The notes beneath the pieces are model-generated. The model was not told the origin of the DNA. It saw nothing but the letters and a program-made list of their open reading frames with translations, and ran no database searches. DNA of 64,000 nucleotides, taken from contig CM067566.1 in assembly GCA_034336665.1 (NCBI GenBank), positions 23,528,330 through 23,592,329 of the forward strand, given 5' to 3'. The translations under genes were made by a program, and so were the position numbers. Shown here in pieces: positions 31,328 through 45,300 of the stretch. Source of the stretch: Luscinia megarhynchos. Taxonomy: Eukaryota > Chordata > Aves > Passeriformes > Turdidae. Each line of letters opens with the position of its first letter. Within the stretch, counting starts at the first letter, position 1.

Positions 31328-34300
31328 TCACAGAAACCTAATGCAAAAGGTTAAGGCAGGCAGTAGCAGCTAGATGAATGTACACAACTGCTTACAGTAG
31401 CATGCATTTTATTTCTGAACACATTAAAATTATGGCTTCTGCTTTAATACTTCTGCAACACTGTGATTTAAAACAATCCTGACTCTGTTTCTATTTTGAG
31501 AGTGCCCTTGTGCCCTTGCTGTTAATCAGAAATGCATTGTGATGATAGACACTGCTTACTGACATCTTCTTTCAGAGGGATTAAGTCAGGAAAATGGGGA
31601 AGAAAATACAAATTACATTCAATTTGTTACAAGTTCAAGTAAGTACTGCCCTCAAAGCCTATTTCAAGCTGCTGGAGGGCATTATCTGTATACATATTTG
31701 TAGGACTTTGCACCATACCTTTGTCCTATGCCCAGCTCCTCTCCAACAAGTCTTCCAACATTTGTTATTTCTCCTTTTTGTCTTTGATGCACTTGTTTGA
31801 CATTGGGCACAGGACACTCCACACAACTGACCCTCAATTCTACAGACTTTGCTTCTATTCCTCTTGCTCTAGGTTCCAGATATGTCCAGGAACTACTCAG
31901 AGTGATAAGCACAAACCCCTCTTGTTAAATCAAGCAAAGGCATCCTACAGGTTTGTGGGCAGCCCAGTACAGCACAGTAGAGAGCAGAGTTCTTCAAGAT
32001 GCTCTGCATACAATCAGGAAACTCTGCATAAGGTTGTGCAGCAGTTTCTGGAGACAGCAGCTCAGCTCTGGAAGCAGGAGAGGGATGCCATGCTGCACCG
32101 AGTCAGCTCTGCCTCTCATGACAGGAGGTGTCACGTCTCAGGGAGCAATAGCAGCTACAAGCTAAACCTACAGAGCAGGATGGCTCATTTCTGCAGTGTC
32201 TCATGTACAGATCAAGCTGTTTGTAATATCTCCTGGACCTGGACAGAAAATGACCAAAATATTTATGCTATGACCTGTTAGGCTCCCCAGTAAAAATAGT
32301 GCCTTTTAATTTTTTTTTACTGTATCCAAAGCTAAGTTCCTCCAGGTATCTAAACAGATGTAACTAGCATTTTGCATAAGAAAAAAAGATGGGTGGGTTA
32401 AAGTGCTGCCAATTTTGGAGAGCACTTCTCAGGCAGGCTTGACTTTTAGAAAGTGACAAACGCATTTACTTTTGAAAAGGCAAGCTGCTACACATACATG
32501 AGACTAAGCACCCCAGACCTTCATTTACCACAGCTTCATCAGTAGCCTCATCACACCCATAATACATAAAGAACAGAAATGTTCAGAATTCAGGCCTTGA
32601 AGAGGTGACACTTTTCACAGCATTTCTTCAAGATCCAGAGGAAACACTGTCTGGTGGAAAATCTACTTTACACTGAGGTCAGTACAGCTGGCCTGAAGAA
32701 TATTTGAAACAACACTCATTTGCATTTGTACCATCCTCCAGATCTCTGCAAAGAGGGCAGGGCTGAAGCAGCATACAAATATTTCTAGTCTCAGTGCAGC
32801 CAGGAGACCTCCCTGGCACAAAACCCGAGGATGTGATCTCCTGAGGGACTTAAGTGAAAGAACAGGAACCTGAGGTGGGCAGAGCAAGCCCAAGCCCAAG
32901 TGCAGGGTCATGAGGCTGGGACATGCAGGGATTGCCCATGGGAAGGACTGGAGTGGCCCTAAGACCACTTCAAGCATCCTCACCATCAGCCTTCCTGTGT
33001 TTATGGGTGCATCACACTCCTGCAGGCGAGTTCAGACTGGGGAGGGCGGATTTTACAACACATCTTTGATCCAGAGCACTATGCAACACCCTCTGTCCAC
33101 ACTATGAACTCCAAAGGGCAGAAATGCACAGGCACTGCTGCCCCCTCTGCAAGGTGCCAGGTGCTCTGCAGCATCCATTACCCACTGCCTCTCCTTCTCT
33201 TTTTCTACACGAACCTAAGGCCAGCTGTGTCTTTAACCCTTACAATCAATGCAACTGCAAAATAACACAGCAGATGTAATATGAATTAAAAGAACAGAAT
33301 CCTGGTGATGTGGCAGCTTTCCAGCTAGACCTGATAAACCAAAAGGAAACCAAGAAATTCAGGCATCACTATCAACCCCAAGATGTGCTTTCTTTGCCTT
33401 CTTTTCACATTTCCCCTTTAAAATTACTACAGGATGATATTGACTGTAACTTTGCAATCCTACTACAGAATGGTTTTTTCATTCATTTTAATCCTATAAT
33501 CTGATTCCAGACCTGAAGTCATCTATACTGTTTGTATTTTAATCATTATTGTCCCTGTTCACAAAATAGTTACGTATTCTTTGCATATCCTTGTTGCATG
33601 GGGACAAGATATGAATGAAACAAGTGAAAAGGGATTAGACTCTTATAAGAGATGTTACTCTAATATTATGGTTTATTTTAAAAACAGCAGAAAGTAACCT
33701 GACATTCAAATTACTAGTTTTGAAGAATACCAAAACACATATTAATATCAGTAAAGATTAAATTAATTATTAGTTTTAAAATGTAATGCATTAGGCACAT
33801 TCACTGTGATAATGGTTTAAAATGGAACAGAAATTTTATACAGAAATGATATTATTGATTAATTTTCAGCATCAGATCTACTACAAAGGCACAATAGCAG
33901 CAATTACTGGTTTTTTTTCTTAACTTCAGCCCATACTCAAAGATACAAAAATGAGCCATGACAAAGCAGGGCTTGCTTGAAAGGCTAACCCAGAGAAGCA
34001 CTAATCTTTTTTTTCTGAGTACTGCTGGACAGCAATAGTGAGAGATGCTCTCAGCACATATTCTGGATGTATCTGTCTCTGTCCTGAAGTAGGTTCTGCT
34101 TTGAAGAGACTTCTACACCAGTAATGGTGCACACACCCACAGTCTGAACAACCCTAAATGAGAATGATAACCACAGTTATTTCTTATGATGGAGAAAAAA
34201 ATAAGATCTTACGCATTTAGCATATATTGTAGAAACTGTGATTTCAGCTTTTACAGACTGACTATAATTAGAAATGCAAGCACTGTGCAATGCCTAATCA

Positions 34301-37029
34301 CTTAAGGAATGACAAAAACTTGTTTTTATGTGATTACTACTGAATAAACACCAATCTATGATTCTTAATTGATTTAATATAATATATGTATTTTCTATGA
34401 AAGTAGGATTCTATTGAAACCACTGCACTGGACTAAAACAGTGTAAGCAGTTTATTAAAGTCTTATTGTGATATTCCTTTTCCTTATTACCTTGCTCACC
34501 AACCATGTAATTCTAATGTCTCAGACCCCAGAGTCTTTAGTCTTACAGAACTTCTATTGACTTTAACTACACGTTTGCCTGGAGGTGGACTTGGTGGATA
34601 AGACCCATAAAGTGCTAAGAGAATAGGATTAAATTGCTAAAAGCATAAGTATTCCTAACTAGATTGTTTGAGCCTGCAAGCAACCAGAACATACTATCAT
34701 ATGGCAAATCAGGTAGCAGCTCCCAGATACAGCATTCATCTTTTCAGGGGAGGTTCTTAGCTATTCAACTGCCAGACTGAAAACAGGGTTTAGTATGAGC
34801 AAACGTCTGAAACTGAATCTGATAACTTACACCACTGCATCAGACAAGATGTCTGGAATATTTGGCAGGTATAACTCCAGCTTTTCCCACACCTAAGGAT
34901 CTTTTCAATACTTTGAGATCAGACAGCTTTATTAAATAAGCATTGTGTTGGGTCTCAGTGGCTCTGGATTCAGGTTGTGGCTTTTCCATAGTCTCCTTTG
35001 TATTCCTGGGCAGCTGGTTTAAAAAGTCATCTTTATAAGTATTGAGTGGGTCTGAATACCATACATTCTTCCTGCAGGGAATGTATTCATTGGTATTTAA
35101 TTTTCAGCAAGATTGTGACGTTCAGGTTCCTTAGCAATTTCAATCATCTCACTCTTCACCTTGCAGTGACTCAGCCCTCTCACCTGATTATTTGTATTTC
35201 TTGATTTGTTTATTATAACATCTTTATTGAGATCCTGGGGCAGCAGCCTTGTACCCCTCAAACTGGCCTTTAACCAAGCATATAGACTTTGTCAGAATAT
35301 ATTTTTATATATGACCGCTGCTGTAAGTATCTGTGCTTAGGTCACAAAATCGAGAGCATTTGACACCTCCTATATTTTCTTGGGCATTTTTCATGAAGAT
35401 CATTTAGACAGTCCAGTGGATTAAGACTACAAGTGTCTGGCCATCTCAGTATTCATCTGAGAGATCTACTTCCAGACAAGGGCTTGCAATTTCTAAGGTA
35501 AGGTCAAAACACTGATCTTCACCTTTGCTGTTCACAGAACAATCTTCCTCTCTGGGCATAACAGAGCTTTATTAACTGGTCATTTTAAATATGCCATGTT
35601 TTTGGCACTGTTAACAGGTGTTACCAGCTCTGCTTTTCTCCCTGTGCTTTCCATGAAAGCCCACACTCAATTTTAAGCTGCACTGTAAGGTCAATATGGT
35701 TTCCTAAGGAAAAGGACTTTCTTCGGTGGATCATGGATCATGGATTATGTTCAATGCACATACTACCAAAGACAGAGATACACATTGTTTTCATACCAGG
35801 AAAAGAATCTGGATAGGTTAATGAAGAATTGATGTTTTACAGAAGAGAATGGGTATCTGTTGGTGCTTTGAATGAATCCATCTATGTGGCTCACAGAAGC
35901 AACAGCAGTCAGAGTAACCTCTAGAAAGAGAGAAGGACTGTGTTGCAGTGCAGCTTCACATTTCTCATTGTAAGATGACATTTCTTATGCAGGATCTTTC
36001 CTTGCATGATGGGATCTCGAGCTAGATTTTTCTTCACCATGGCACTGGGTGGAGAAATCCTATTATTCCTCCTTTCCCTATTCCCTCTTCCTGCAATTCT
36101 GCTGGAGTCTGGAGGTAAGAGTGGTCTCAGACAGCAACTGAGGGAAAATCTGGTTACTCTTGGGAAGATATCCAACCATTACAAAAAAGCTGCAAAAATA
36201 TGGAAGCATTTTTAGTCGTCACTGTATTTGAGGTGCCCACTTTGAAAAACAAACTTGGAGCTGTGAATCCCAAGGGGCCAGAAATGTCATGCCTGAAGTT
36301 TAAGAATCAACTGCATTAAGTGTTTAAATTGCTGGCACAGAGTTAGGCATCCCAGGAGTGGTGATTTACTGACTGTTTGCTCACTGTTGCCTGCACAAGT
36401 GAAGAGGTATCAGCAAAAAGAGAGATATCTCTGAAACTGAACTTAGGAAATGGGTGTCCCTACAAAACTACCCTACAGCACTCTAACCCTTTATTCAAGT
36501 ATGCACCTGCCAAGTGCCGAGGATAAACTAAGTGGGAAAACTGTACACATCATGGATGGTGAGTGCCTTGTGGAGAATGCAAATGCAGATGGACACCTAC
36601 TAAGGGGATGATCTGTCCCTCCCTACAACACCTGAGATGAACCTTTGGCTAAGAGCTGTTCTGGGTCTGTTCCCCTTGCAGAGACCCCACAGGTGCCAGC
36701 CAAAGTACAGGGTAGCTGTGCATGGAGAATATGCAGATGCTCTCACTGTCCAGGGGCAAACCCTAACTCCACTTCCCCAGAGGCAGCCTGTGCTATTAAA
36801 TTGGCTCACACATCAGTAAAAAGGACCTTCAAGCCTCTGGACAATGGGACTTCTTAACATACATACAGCACTGGAGTCCCAGCTAGCTTCCTGCTCATCT
36901 TAGTGGTGATACAGCTCCCAAGAACAAGGTGCATGGTGTTACTCCATCACCAAGGAAGGATGGGCACATAGCTCAGCAAACCTCTGAATTAAAACACCCA
37001 GGAGATCTAAACTTTGCCTCTTGCTTTAT

Positions 37030-37457
37030 AGAACCACAGAGTGTTTTGGGTTTGAAGGGACCTTTCAGTTCATCTAGTTCCAAACCCCTGCTGTGGGCAG
37101 AGATACCTTCCACTAGACCAGGTTACCCAAAGTCCCATCTAACCTGGCCTTAAACACTGTCAGGGGTGGGGCAGCCACAGCTTCTCTGGGCAGCCTGTTC
37201 CAGTGCCTCATCAGCCTCACAGTAAAGATTTTTTTCTGAATATGTAACCTAAACATCCCATCTTTCAGTTTGAACCCACTACTCCTTGTCCTGTCACTTC
37301 AGTCCCTCTACAGCTTCCCTGTGGGCCCTCCTGACACTGGAGGGCTGCTATGAGGCTATTCAGCCTTCTCTGACCCAGGCTGAACAGCCCCCACCTTCTC
37401 AGCCTGTCTTCATAGACGGGTGCTCCAGTCCCCTTACCAACCTCATGGGCCACCTCT
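37030..37457 (-). mobile_element. 5'-truncated CR1 LINE (3' end) in BEND4 intron 1
   Basis: The reverse complement carries the CR1 3' signature: GGCACTGGAACAGGCTGCCC, then a CCTGGTCTAGTGGAAGGT segment, then AACTAGATGA near the 3' end (about 37070-37075). It is inserted in the same orientation as BEND4. Confidence 0.9.
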
Positions 37458-38902
37458 GGTAACAGCTTGTGCAAAATACCACTTGTACACATATTGTAGC
37501 CAGCTTCTAGTTTGTTTCCTCCTGCTCTGTTTCTCTTGGTGCTTAAACCTGAGCAAAGGGTAAGCTGGACCCATACTGGAACCTAAAGGAAAGCCTGAAT
37601 GGGCAGCTGAAGGCAGGGACTTCAAAGAACTTTGGTGCACAGATGGCAGCTCCTTCACGATCTCTTTAGCACAGAACTAAGTCAAAGACAAGTTCTGAAG
37701 CCTGCTCTAGTGCCTGGTTAGCACAACCTACTCAGGAAAAAGAAAGTCCAAACTTCTGCTCCTCAAAGCCCAGAGGGCTTTGCTGTGAATACGGCCTCAT
37801 ACATCATCTACCAGACAGCTGAATGTTTTCCATGGCGTAATCTGCTTCTGTAAAGAAATGCAGGTGTCACATTTATCATCAGTGTTTTGATTGTGGGCCA
37901 CAAAGAATACTTAAATACCACCATTTGGGCATTTCCTATAAGAAGCAATTTCATGAAGAAAGATGACCTTCTGCACAGATCACAGAACTGTGCCCCAGGG
38001 ATGTGAATTCTCTGGCTAATCTATTCAAGTGTTAAACTTTTTTGGAAAAGTACTTTAATTATTTGTAACAAGACAAGCTAAATTCATCCAGTACAAGGCT
38101 ACTTCTGAGCAAAAACAGGCATTAAAACAGAACCATATATCCTATTAAGTAGCATATCTCCCTGTTTAGTAAGGAAATGTCATCACATTTGTTACAAAGG
38201 CAAACAGCAACATACCAAAACAGGATCCAATTTTTCTAAATAAATAAATCAATGATGTGTCAAAAATTAACAGATGAGTTAATATACCCGATGTTATCAA
38301 AACCAGATGGTGCTTCATAATATTCATCCTGTTCAGTCAAACCCTGAATATATTCTGGACCATCAGTATATAAAATAGGATGCTGCTATTTGTGATGGCA
38401 AACAAAAGCAATCATGCCTGCCAAGCACATACTATAACAGGCAGCATTTCAGCTCTGCTAGACAGAAAGTAATTAGAATGCTTTTAATGTCCAAAAGAAT
38501 GATGCTGATAGGCTGCCACAGATGTGTAGATTTATGAATATTTATATGGTGGTTTATAGCTGACACTTTTATCAGTTGAAGAAGATAAAATATCTGCCTG
38601 ACTCAAAAGCTTGACAGTCAGGTTAATAAAATCTCATTAAAGAGAATGACCTATGCAATTATATAGGATTTATTGTAATTCATTTTTGATTGTACTCTGC
38701 TTAAAGATGCAATTTCCCATTTCCTGATGCCAAATTTAGGTTGCATATCAAGATCTACGTGGTTTTTAACTCCAAGCCATCACTGGAGGAAAGATATGCG
38801 TTCAGCATCTCGGTATCTTACACCTTTAAAGAAAAAAAATAAATTTGATCTCCTGTTTGTCACTGCATCTTACGAAAACGGTGCAGGCAAGCAGCCGATC
38901 TA

Positions 38903-40213
<1,311 letters not shown>

Positions 40214-40369
40214 TTAGGGATGAAATAAATAATGCCGTAAATAAAAGTATTTAGGAGTCCAGCACCTGTCAGAGTTGATTAGGGCACAGAGGACATTTTC
40301 ATTCTCATTATGCAAAAGCATTTCATGGCGAAATAAAAGAGGTTTCGCTGTAACTCGTGCATGTCAGAT

Positions 40370-40384
40370 TTCCCGGAATCCGGG
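40370..40384. promoter_or_regulatory. Palindromic STAT-like motif in distal promoter
   Basis: TTCCCGGAA at 40370-40378 matches the TTCnnnGAA form. It overlaps the inverted repeat CCCGG-AAT-CCGGG (40372-40384). A GATTAATC homeodomain-type motif follows immediately, and a GACGTC CRE-like core lies at 40412-40417. Motif matches only; no function is shown. Confidence 0.3.
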
Positions 40385-42313
40385 AGATTAATCACATTTA
40401 GCGTTATTTGCGACGTCCCCCGGCCGCGTTTTTGCAAACTGCTCGAACGCGGCGGGCGCGTCCCGCGTCCCCTGCTCCCGTTCCCCCTGCCGCCTGCCCG
40501 GGCCCTTTCAGGGACAGTTCGGAAATAATGAAGCGACGGTGAAAGACAGGAGGAGAATGAGATGCCATCGAGAGACGTTTCTGAGAAATGGTGAAGATCT
40601 GGGTGAGATGGGAGACAGCTGAAACCGAATGATATGTTGAAGAAAAATTAACGATAACAAACTGCTCGCTTGCTCTCTCCATTCTTTTCTGCTAAGCAAT
40701 TTTATATTTTGCATTACCATTTCCCTTCTTCTGTCCCACTTCTCGCCTGCTTCTGTTGCTATAATTTATCAGGATTACAATAAACCCTCTGGCTTGTGGA
40801 AGTAAAATTGCAGAACACCTTAGTTGTATTTAAGTGGCAGCAGTGGGAAATCATTCCTCTGTCATCACGTGGAGTTTTGGCCACTTATTGTGGTCATCAC
40901 TCTCCCATTTCAGCTTTTTTTTTATTTAGTCAGAGTTGGGCTCGCTGGTAATGAAATGAATGAAATGAAGCAACACTTCTCTGCTGATGGTAACTAACTC
41001 CTGCAATCTTCATCCCATCTACTACAGAAAAGTGGAGCTAAGTTCTACAAGCCAGGCATTCTTTTCATGCAGGATGTACCAGGAGCTGGGCTGGTTTTGG
41101 TTTTGATTTTTTTTGACAAATGGAATAAATTGATTCCTTGTAGCAGCCAAAAGCATCTAAGTAAAGGCTAGTGTAATAGAAATCACTGTTTTACCTAAGT
41201 AAAATCAATCATAAGTCTCTTTGTTTCCTGCCTGAGTCTGATCATTTGTGCTTTAAAAAAAATAAAAATTGTACTGTAGTGCAAATAAAGACTGGAAATA
41301 TCTGTGAGAAAAACTGTTCCCACTCAGAAATTAAGCATGTTCTCTACCTTGTCTCATCTGACTGGCCTCTGCCACGGCAGCTATTGGAGATCAGTACTAA
41401 AATTGTATAAAGTTAGAATTAGGCTCTTAAAAGTTAGATTGAAATAAATAACCCAAAATTACTTCCTCAGGTGTCAGCTATGCTTATAGAGCTCACTGCT
41501 CGTTGGTGGAGGTGCCTACCCCTGGGCTCCTCATGGGAGAAACAATCCTAGCCTAACACGAGCCTTGTACTGACAGAGAAAACCAGGGGTGCTGGGTCAT
41601 GTCCTCCAAGCTGCCCTCTATACTGGTCCAGGCAGGTCATTGGGCAGATGCTGGCTCTCCATGGACAGAAAGAGAGAAGCAGGTTTGGAGTTAATGGGGC
41701 TCAAAGCCTCTGAAATGAGGTGGGGACCTCATCTGTGAGGAAAATGGAATATGCACTGAATTACTTTCTGCTGAGGTTTTAGACATCACCAACAAAATAT
41801 CATTTCAGTTGCTTTTAGGAAAGCTTAGCTTTTCCTCTAGTTTGCTCTCAGTGATTGTTTTGGGTATGTATATACTAAAATATCTGTTGATGTCTCCCCA
41901 CCTTTCCTTTTATGTTTTCCACTGAGTTTCAGATGAGTGACTCTGGTGTTGTGACCAAAAGCGACTGTGTTTAGTGCCCAATCCAACGGGTTCCTGCAGA
42001 TCATTCCTGTGGTACAAAAGTGTTTAACCCTTGGTCCCACCTTTTCCTTTGTGGAACACCTTTTTGCTCCTGAGCTCTGTACAGGTATGCAGCCACTGTT
42101 GCAGGAGGACTGTGTGCCTTTGGAGTGGAGGAGCGTGGCCCTGGACTGGCAAAGAGGCAGGCTGGGTGAAGTGGTGGTCTCCAAGAATGGGAAGATGCTG
42201 CTGTATCTGCTGTGAGTGGTTTTGTGCTGCCCTTTTCCATGGCTCCTCCCTGTGGCACAGCCTACTGCTCCCCTGTGATCTCAGCATGTAGTCATGAAAT
42301 CATATTCACCAAA

Positions 42314-42369
42314 CATTTAACTCTGAATTACAGACCCAGTGGGTTTCATTTAACTCTGAATTACAGACC
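42314..42369. repeat. Short direct duplication
   Basis: A 23-bp sequence beginning CATTTAACTCTGAATTAC occurs exactly at 42314-42336 and 42347-42369, a 33-bp period. It is a recent local tandem duplication in noncoding DNA. Confidence 0.9.
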
Positions 42370-45300
42370 TCATCCAGAGGTTGCACACTGGATGAAAACA
42401 GTTAACACATTGCATTTACCTTGAGCAACTAGGGAAAAAAAAAGCCTTAGCTGATACCAGCACCTCATTTTTACAAAGCCAAACACCTTCATTTCCCTTA
42501 GACTGTGCCGTGACTTGGGATTTGACCCTGAAGAGAAGATTGTGTCTTTCCCTACCTGTTTACTGATTCAAGTTTTCACTGTTTTACTGACACTAAGGGC
42601 TGGAGATCTGTAACAGGATTATTGCAGAGCACTCTAAGCGGAAAAATGATGGGAAGTAACTGACCCTCGGAAAAAAACCTAATCAAAACAAAGACAACGG
42701 GCACAATGAAAAATAAGAAACCCAACATTGCTGCAGTATATACTCCTCTGCTCCTAGAAATCATCTCAAAGAGAATATTTGTCAGTATATAGAAAAATAC
42801 CCAATCTAGACACAGGCTATCAATCACTGAACATGTCTGTGTTGAAGGTACTGTGAGGTACTCAAAGAATAAAAGTGTGATTCATCTCTATCTTCCGAGC
42901 AGGGGCTAAATCTTGCTCCACTTATTCATGGGAGCAGTGCTCCTGTGATAACTAAAGCATGCAGGATTTGGCCATGAACTGCCAATATTGCTCTGCACAT
43001 TTGGAGTGCATGATGAGAGCTGAGATTGGCAACTCTCCTCTGTAATCTAAACCACTCTGCAAGCCGGCTAGCCATAATTTGCTGCCCTAAACATTTAACC
43101 CCGGCTAGTTAATTTAAGCTTAGCTCAGTTGCTCATGTTTATGGATAAAGAAACAAAAGGGAAAGCATCAAAAGGAAAAGATGACTGTGGAATTCAATAT
43201 TTCAGCAGCTGTTGATAGGTAAATCTTATTGAAGTGTGGCATTCAGAACCAAAGGCCCGCATTTATGATAATGAGCCTAACAAGGAAATGAGATTGACAC
43301 AGCAATTCTCTGTTTTTGTTGTCCCCTGAGGTTAGAGATTATGCAGTGCACGGTGCTGTTTTTAGCCTCTTTGGTGATTCCAACTGTGAGAGACAACGCT
43401 GTGCATATTTGTCAAGGTTGCACTTTAATCAGGTGACTCAGGAGCTTTTTGAGGGAGAATGTGAACTGCTGGTCTCACTTAAACCTTAATCCACATCCTA
43501 TGTCAGAGATTCATCAGCCAAGCAGCGCAGCTTTTAGCCCCTTCTTCTCCCTTCTGCTTACTCAGTGCTCTGTGAACATGCTTTGAAATAATTGAAATGT
43601 ATCTATCATGGTTACATTGTATTTTGAGAATTACTGGAATGTTTCTCAGCGACATTAATTGGTTTTAAAATATTTTTGTCTTTCTAATTAGTGAAAGATT
43701 GATGAGCAGTGGAAAGGGCATTTATACACAGGCAGACACATATTTCCATGCTACATTTGTGTCTTAATAAAATGGTTGCTAACTGGTTTCTTATGCCTAG
43801 TAAACACTGGAAAGATAGAAAATATCCCATAACTTTAGGAGGAGAAAATATCCTCTGTTTGAAATGGGATCTCATGGTGTAAAAGAAACCCCAAATCTCC
43901 CCGAGGGCTGGAAAATGGATAAATGAATTATTTAAATATAGTTAAAGGATACACAGGAAAAAGTAATGGCTCTGATACCCAATGTAGGGAAAATTATTAA
44001 TATTTTAAGGAATCAATTGTGGACACATGAAAAAACTTGTTTTAATTAAAAATAGCTTACATAAAGTAGTTTCAAGCAGGGAGAAACAGTATAGGATACT
44101 TGTTGCTGAGCTTATTTTAGAAATACATCATGGATAAAATGAATGACATAACACAGTCCAAACTTCCACCTGCCCTAAAAAACCTTCACTGTCTGTGTTG
44201 GAGCATTTTAGAATAGCTTCACCTCTCTGGAACATTAGCCCTTGCCCAAGCCTGGTGCTTTCTCTTTCTCTTGGCCATCACCATGTAATGTAGAGTTGCT
44301 CTATACTGCATAGCTGCTCTTTGCAGTGCTTAGTCCTCATTTGAACACTTGGCATTTTGAGAGCAGCATCTTGAGAGGTCTGCTGGCTGTGCACCTGAAG
44401 GAGAGCTGGTGTTCCACAGGCTGGGACCCAGCTTCTTGACCAAACCTGAGCTACTGTCCTGCCCTCCATGTACTTTCCAGTCTCTCTTGTCCAGGCTAGC
44501 AAAAAGGTCATCCTTGCAGGCCAGAAGTCACACTGAGCTACTCCATTAGAGTGGAGAGCACTGATTTCCCCAAGCAGAGACTTCACTGGTACTTCGCTCT
44601 GAAATGTTGCACTTGAGCCCAGCACTCACAGAGCTTGGCAGCTGTTCAAAAACATGGCCAGATTTTGTCCAGCAAGTTGTGCACATCAGTTGCAATGAAA
44701 ATACAGATGGGATGGACAGAGGAAAACAGCTGGAAGCAGAATCTTCCTTAAACTGATCTGGATGGGGAACCTGACTGTGGTTTAAGCACAACAGGACACA
44801 CATGATCAGCCTTGTGGTGTCTACTGAGCAGAGAGCCAACTCAGCTTAATCTGACAAAAAATATGCCTGAAGTTTCCAGCAGTGATGGAGGCATGGGAAT
44901 GACACATGATTCTTTGCTGAAGTAAGGCTTCAGCCCATATTAGATGTCTTTCCCAGTTTTAGAGAGCCTAGGAACAGAAGGGTGCAAATTCTTCCCTGCA
45001 TTTCCCTTCACCACTATCCCATTCTCAGGCAGTCCCTAAAACTTACATGAAATAATAATAACAGCTTCTCTGCATCCTTAAATGCAGAGTCCAACCACTT
45101 CATGAAACTGAAATGAAGGACTTCCTTCTACATTAGTAATCATGTAGAAGCAGCACTAGTAATCCTGTGGGAGATCCTAAAGAACTGGGGGCAAAACGTT
45201 TCTTAGAAGTCGAGAAAAGAAGAAAGTGATGAGCAAAACCTGAAGTTTCCTGAGACCTCAATTGCACACTGACTGTGCACTGCAAAATGGCTCAGTTGTG

